This document shows, in pieces, positions 59,104 to 64,000 of a stretch of 64,000 nucleotides of DNA (positions within the stretch are counted from its first letter, which is position 1; each line of letters opens with the position of its first letter). Below the pieces are notes generated by a model. That model made no database searches. It was given only the letters and a program-made list of their open reading frames with translations, and had not been told where the DNA came from. This DNA comes from Stenogyne calaminthoides (taxonomy: Eukaryota; Streptophyta; Magnoliopsida; Lamiales; Lamiaceae): the NCBI GenBank assembly GCA_037126765.1, contig JBBCBC010000001.1:33588804-33652803 (forward strand), given 5' to 3'. The position numbers were made by a program, and so were the translations under genes.

Positions 59104-60647
59104 TGTAGGTCCCGAACGGGTTTTGTGAGGGCAAAAGTCTAGAGGGAGGGTGAATAGACTTGAAAACTTTTTGTGCAGATCGGTGTGATGGCAAGTTAGC
59201 CCGATCAGAAAGCGAAAGTGAATCGGTTTAATCGATAACTAACTTACTAATCGCCTGAAGGCAGATCAGTTCGGTAACTATCAGTTTAACTGATGTGTGC
59301 GGAAGCTTAAGTTTTACCCGTGAAAAAACAGTTTTTATAAATCAGATTCCAAAGTTAGTGTCAAGCTTGACAGTTCAGAAGCTTGGTGCTAGTTGATCTC
59401 AACTTAGAATATGTATGCGCTTTAAAGGTTGTGTGTAATTGTGTAGACAGTTAATCAAAGCGTTAAAGGCACACAAGATTTATAGTGGTTCGGACAAACC
59501 AGTCCTACGTCCACTCTTCCCTATCACAAGGGGCACCAACTTAACCAACTGGACTTAGTTTTATGTGTTAGTCCAACACAGTACACCGACAGATATTTAA
59601 GGAGTTCTCACTCAACCGATCCCAGAAATCAGAACTAGAAACCCTAGTCTGAAATCTTGCTAAACAACTTAACCTAACTTGGGTTTGGATAAGATTGTTA
59701 TGGTTCCAACTATGAAATCTTTTCTAGTGTTTAAGGTAGCCTATCAGCTAGATGAAAAGATTTCTATGCTAAGAACTTATGGGATGAACACTTAATATAA
59801 TAATCTTCTTGATCGTGTTCTTCGTGCGGAAATCTGATAATTGCTTGAGCTTCTTGATTGTTCAGTGTTTCCGTGTTTTCACTCTGAAGTGTGATCCCAT
59901 ATTTATAGACCTTGAAATCAAAGAGCCGTTGGAGAGCAATTTGAATTTCAGGCTATATTAGGTAGGTTTGCAGGATTGATGTGACGTGCTTCAGGAACGG
60001 CATGGCCGAAAGCGTGAACTTGTATTTTATAGCCGTTAGAGAGAGCAGCATCAAATCCCTTAAATGTCGGCTCCGATCATACGTGTCTTGTTCTTATTGG
60101 TTAACAGACGCACTTTTCAGTGTTGTTCTTCCAACTAAGGTTGACATTCTTCTTGTTCAGATCATAGACGTATGACTTAAGTGAAACATCAGTTTTCACC
60201 TGGTGAGCTGTCCTGATCAGTCAGAACTGATCAGTCTACCTGATGGAGTCTTCTGGTGCCGATTGACTTATCTTCAACTAGCAGACTCGGCCGATGTAGG
60301 TCTTCTGGTCTGATCTTCTGGAAGTCATCTGATCTTCAAGTATTCTGAGTTTGAGCTTTATGACTTCAGCTGAGATATCTGACTAGATCAGATCAATCTG
60401 ATCTTATGTTCTTCTCTAGCATTCTGGCCTGTCGGATATCAGCTGTTCTTTGGATCTTCAGATCTGACTTATACATATTGAGGTTCCCCCTCAATATGTG
60501 ACCTATCTATTACATCAGTTGTTCTATACAGTAATTATCAACTGGTATTCTATAAACGGTAATATAAACATCAGTCATCTAACAGGTCTGACTGGTCCTA
60601 TTACATGTGTTTCTGGAACTTTTATCAAAACTATAAATTTCCCAACA
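59104..60647 (-). repeat. 5' LTR of element D
   Basis: 1,544 bp, pairing with 46046-47614. TATA box at 59900-59907. Here the block 59170-59260 carries CG-type triplets where the 3' LTR has CAG or CTG, the reverse of the situation near 47160-47560. Confidence 0.95.
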
Positions 60648-61487
60648 GTCCGGATGCATGGGTATTTGGTGATAGCCAGCAAAAGCATCCATGAAGGTCA
60701 TGAGCTCATGGCCTGCTGTATTATCGACCAAATAATCGATATGCGGCATCGGGTAATTATCTTTCAGGCATGCCTTGTTTAAATCAGTGAAATCAATACA
60801 TAATCTCCAAGTTCCATTAGACTTGCGGACGAGCACAGAGTTCGCAAGCCATCTTGGGCATTTTACTTCTCGAATCAGCTTATTGTCAAGCAACTTTTTG
60901 ATTTCACTATTCATTGCCGCATACTTTTCCGGACTGAACTTTCTGCGCTTCTGGATTACTGGAGTTTGTGTTGGATCAAGGTTGAGGGAGTGACATGCAT
61001 GTTTTGGATCAATGCCAACCATGTCCTCGTGCGACCAAGCGAACGCATCCAAGCTTGCTTGAAGATATGCGATCATTTCTGTTCGGATTGGTTCCGGTAA
61101 TTCCGAACCAATTAACACTTCTAACTCAGGTCTGTTCGGGTCGATATTGATAGACTCCAGTTGTTCGACAGGTGTTGCTCGCTTTCTTTTTTGTTTCCAC
61201 CGAGGATCTTCGATCGACCCCCGGTGTTCGTCATCAACCTCCATAGGTTCAAAACCTACGCGAGGTTCTAGGTTCAGTAGCTCATTTGGCGGATCAATAC
61301 TCATTAGATCTGGGACATGAGTTACCATCCCGGATTCTGTGTTCGCGCTTTCTGTGTTCGCGCATGGAGGTGTGCTCCTCAAAGGATATTTTGGCAACGT
61401 TTTTGCCTGTTGGCTTGATTCTCCGATCTCCCATGTTTGCTCCATCATGTTAACGATATTTTGCTTTTCTGGTGCACATGATAGCAA
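60648..61487 (-). pseudogene. RT N-terminal part of element E
   Basis: The minus strand reads the protease-RT linker and RT fingers: PELEVLIGSELPEPIRTEMI, FAWSHEDMVGIDPKHACHSL, RKSNGTWRLCIDFTDLNKAC, DNYPMPHIDYLVDN, ending ...FMDAFAGYHQIPMHPD at the element D target site. It is in the same frame as the gag and protease sections upstream, separated by one TAG at 61506-61508. Codons after HPD in the apparent frame belong to the LTR of D. Confidence 0.88.
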
Positions 61488-61505
61488 ACAATCTCGAGCT
61501 TTTTT

Positions 61506-62648
61506 CTAATCACCTTTTACGCTACCCGTTCCATCTTGTGTTGGAAATTTAACACAGTAACAATAAGTAGAATAGGCAGCTTTAAATTCCTGAATAAACG
61601 GGCGACCTAGAAACCCGTTATAAGTAGACGGAGCATCAACGATTACAAAATCTAGCATTCTAGTTCGTAGGATCTCCAGATTTAGAGTTGATTCTAACTC
61701 GACTCCTAACCTGATCATACCATAGGGTCGGGTTACAGATTCCCCGAAACCCATAATGGTGTGATCACATGGTTCAATATAGCTACTCAAGTCCCCAACT
61801 TGCTTTTCCATTTGGTGCAGAGTGTCGACGAACAAAATGTTCGCATATGCTCCAGTATCAACTAGGAGGCGGTGCACCTTCAAACTGAGGAGACGAGCAC
61901 TGATGGTTAGAGAGTCATTGTGGGGAGTGATTATACCGTCGAGATCGTCTTCTGAAAACATAATTTGGTGAGAGGGTGGCATGCTAGCTGATGTGCTCGC
62001 CACCTTCACCTGTTGGATGCTTTGCATGGCACGCATCTCCATCTTCTTTCGTCTGTTCGATAATGTCGGTGCTTGATAACATCCACCCACTGGACCATAT
62101 TCAGGACGTATCATGTGGATCTCTTGACTTTCTCGACCTCTACACACAGTAGGAGCCCGTCTTTTGGGTAATTCAGACCTCTTACGGGATTCTTTGGGAT
62201 CACTGTCAGATGTTTCTTCGGCTTTTCGCTTACCCCTACGATCTCCTATTTTTTCTGTTCGGGAGTCTCTGCTCGCCGGCTTTTTAAGGAACTGGGTAAG
62301 ACAATTCTCCTCGTATAACTTCCAAAGTTGACGAAGTAAATCGCGATAATCTTCTGTATTATGTCCGATGTACTCGTGATAATTACAATACTTGGAAGCA
62401 TTAAGCCGATGCTTGTCCATTATGATTCTTCGAGGCCTATCCAACATGTCCCGATCTTTGATTTGATTAAAAATTGTTTCTGCTGAAACGCCCAGAAGAC
62501 TTCGTAGGGCGTTTGCTTCTGCTCTTTCTTCGAATGGTTTGAAAGACCCTGGGGGTTTATACCACCCCTCATTCATCACTTTCTTCCCAAAAACTTTCTT
62601 AGTTGTTGTTTCCTGACCCAATCGTGACTGGGCGAGCAGATCCTGCAT
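61506..62648 (-). pseudogene. Gag C-terminus and protease of element E
   Basis: It is in frame with gag (stop near 62697) and with RT. The gag C-terminal region has a KYCNYHEYIGHNTEDYRDLL segment (zinc-like CxYH...GH...D, the Tat gag pattern) and a basic KRKAEETSDSDPKESRKR stretch. The retropepsin active site is HRLLVDTGAYANILFVDTL at about 61855, with TYNGFLGRPFIQEFKAAYS near 61590. It cleaves the polyprotein. Confidence 0.85.
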
Positions 62649-62696
62649 GGCTATGATCTTGGCTGCTCGCTCTCGGAATTCTGAATATGTGTTCGG

Positions 62697-63884
62697 TCAG
62701 TCTTGATGCATGGCTTTCCACATGTCAGTATTCAGGGTTAGGCCTCCGACCACCTCGAGGATCTTGGCATCCTCTTCAACTGGGGCTCCATCGTATAAAC
62801 ATTTATCAAATCTTTTGATGTATGCTCGATCAGACTCACCCCCCAGTTGGGAAAAATGTGCCAACCTTTGTTTTGGTGCTGGGCGAGCACACATGGATGA
62901 GAAATGGGACAGGAATTGCTGTCCCAACTGAGCGAAAGATGTGATGAACGCAACGGGCAAAGTAGAGAACCATCTATGTGCTCGATCACCCAAAGTCATG
63001 GGGAATGATCGGCACTGCGTCGCATTTGTGGCACCCATGGCGATCATAAAGTCTGAGTATTTACTGAGATGAACATGTGGGTCTAACTCAGCATCGAACA
63101 TGGGGATTGGTGGTCGGATCTTTGCCACTTTCTCTTGTATTTCGGCCGCCATGATCGCTGGTGTTAGTGGCGAGCAAGGTATTGTGCTCACCCGAGGGAG
63201 TCCTTTAGTTGAGGCCAGGTCGGCCTGTAAGTCTTCGATGGCTTTCTGCATTTCCGCAAATTTTGTGGAACTGACAGACTTAGATCGGGGCTGTATCCCA
63301 TCATGAGGACCCAGTGGGTCATGCTCGTGATTGGGCAGTCCCCCTTTCCAAGTTCGTGCTTGACTACCCAATCGATGATGGATAGACAATTTTGTTCCAA
63401 CCGATTTTTATTCAGGATGCGGACGATCATGAGGATCTGAGGGAGCGAGCATGTTTATCGGTTGTTCCTTTCTGGGATCCTGTCGCCTATAGTTGCTGAT
63501 TCGGTCTTTGGCGGAGAGCCTCAAACGTCCAAACATTGATGGTCTGGACCCTTGAGGCTGTTCGTCATCAGACATATCATCTGCTTTTTTATTAGCCCGC
63601 TTCCGTGCAGCTTTTATCTTAACTTGCTCGCTATCAGGTGTATGCGAGCGTCGATCATCATCATCTTGAGTTTTTAACTTGGCCAACTCTTTTTCGGCCC
63701 TCTCTTTCTGTGCTCGTAGCAAGAAAGTGATGGCCTTTGTTGTGGTCGCTGGATCGTTGGCAATATCTTCAAGATTGATGGGCTCCACTGTCTGATCTTT
63801 GTGAGGCTGGCGCTGAGCCTCTTTCCGGTCGTGAGGTCGACTTTGTCTCGACCTCTCTGTCTGTATATTCCTAGATTGAGGCAT
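62697..63884 (-). pseudogene. Gag of element E
   Basis: ATG at 63884 (MPQSRNIQTERSRQSRPHDR), 78 bp after the LTR. There is a basic N-terminal region, then the Ty3 gag core with LDPHVHLSKYSDFMIAMGAT, RAHRWFSTLPVAFITSFAQL and GESDRAYIKRFDKCLYDGAP. One TAA at about 63406 and one stop at about 62697 interrupt an otherwise single frame, which goes on into protease and RT. Gag, protease and RT thus form one polyprotein frame from 63884 to the D insertion. Confidence 0.88.
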
Positions 63885-63943
63885 TATATTTCTTTTTTCT
63901 GCCTCGGCTAACTACGAGATTGTGTATGGGTTAGTTTTTTTGT

Positions 63944-63961
63944 CCCCTTCCTCTAGAGCCA
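63944..63961 (-). other. Putative primer-binding site of element E
   Basis: The minus strand begins TGGCTCTAGAGGAAGGGG one base after the LTR end. Its position and the TGG start fit a primer site, but I do not recognise the matching tRNA. Confidence 0.5.
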
Positions 63962-63962
63962 A

Positions 63963-64000
63963 TTGTTGCGAGTTGTTTTATATGGAGAATATTATGTGGC
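63963..64000 (-). repeat. 5' LTR of element E, first 38 bases
   Basis: TGTTGCGAGTTGTTTTATAT and the following bases match the start of the 3' LTR at 37428 with two or so differences. The rest is beyond the window. Confidence 0.9.

Larger units (their letters stand above)
46046..60647 (-). mobile_element. Element D: complete but decayed Sirevirus inserted in RT of E
   Basis: Two LTRs (46046-47614 and 59104-60647) start TGTAGGTCCCGAA and end TTTCCCAACA on the plus strand. The 5-bp target-site duplication GTCCG is perfect (46041-46045 and 60648-60652). Between them on the minus strand lie a tRNA-iMet primer site, gag, pol, an extra ORF region and a polypurine tract, the same plan as C but a different, diverged family. 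Reading frames are much more broken than in E or C. Confidence 0.95.
37428..64000 (-). mobile_element. Element E: Tat-lineage Ty3/Gypsy retrotransposon with antisense gene
   Basis: On the minus strand: 5' LTR start (63963 onward), gag (63884), protease, RT, [element D inserted], rest of RT, RNase H, second RNase H, integrase (to 43562), spacer, a plus-strand multi-exon gene (38917-41836), polypurine tract and 3' LTR (38634-37428). A second, archaeal-type RNase H between the RT-linked RNase H and integrase, and an antisense ORF between pol and the 3' LTR, are both known traits of the plant Tat lineage. It is inserted in the 5' LTR of C after GTAGA; the second copy of the target site is outside the window. 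Confidence 0.9.

Overview
The window is plant nuclear DNA made entirely of LTR retrotransposons. I found no host gene, rRNA, tRNA or CRISPR array. The lineages are plant-specific: Athila-type and Tat-type Ty3/Gypsy elements, and Sirevirus-type Ty1/Copia elements with an extra envelope-position ORF. Primer sites match plant tRNA-Asp and initiator tRNA-Met. This is a retrotransposon nest of the kind seen in gene-poor chromatin of an angiosperm. The species cannot be told from the sequence.

Layout, with my own element names. A (1-2398, +) is the 3' end of a Copia element. B (2399-6369, +) is the gag to early integrase part of a Sirevirus; its gag is split by a 1,573-bp solo LTR (3111-4683, TSD AGAAG). 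Athila-1 (from 6370, -) sits in the B integrase. Its 3' LTR, ORF3 and pol lie at 6370-15219 and a gag piece at 23242-23644. Athila-2 (15220-23241, -, TSD TGCAC) is a complete but internally deleted copy inside the gag of Athila-1. C (23645-37427, -) is a Sirevirus inserted in the same Athila-1 gag. E (37428 to beyond 64000, -) is a Tat-lineage Gypsy element inserted in the 5' LTR of C. D (46046-60647, -, TSD GTCCG) is a Sirevirus inserted in the reverse transcriptase of E.

The nesting chain is therefore B, then Athila-1, then Athila-2 and C side by side, then E in C, then D in E. The missing halves of B, Athila-1, C and E should lie beyond the right edge. All gag-pol frames carry stops or frameshifts. 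Those of E and Athila-1 stay almost entirely in one frame with a few nonsense codons, while D is far more broken.

The most interesting content is a four-exon gene on the plus strand inside E, antisense to its gag-pol. It has its own TATA box, and three GT-AG introns whose removal keeps the frame at every junction. Its N-terminal part resembles the plant 'putative gypsy-type transposon' domain, followed by a charged linker and a coiled coil. A second unusual signal is patchy replacement of CAG/CTG by CG-containing triplets when copies of the same LTR family are compared. It is concentrated in D, looks like a methylation-linked base-calling error, and would distort LTR dating and ORF calls.
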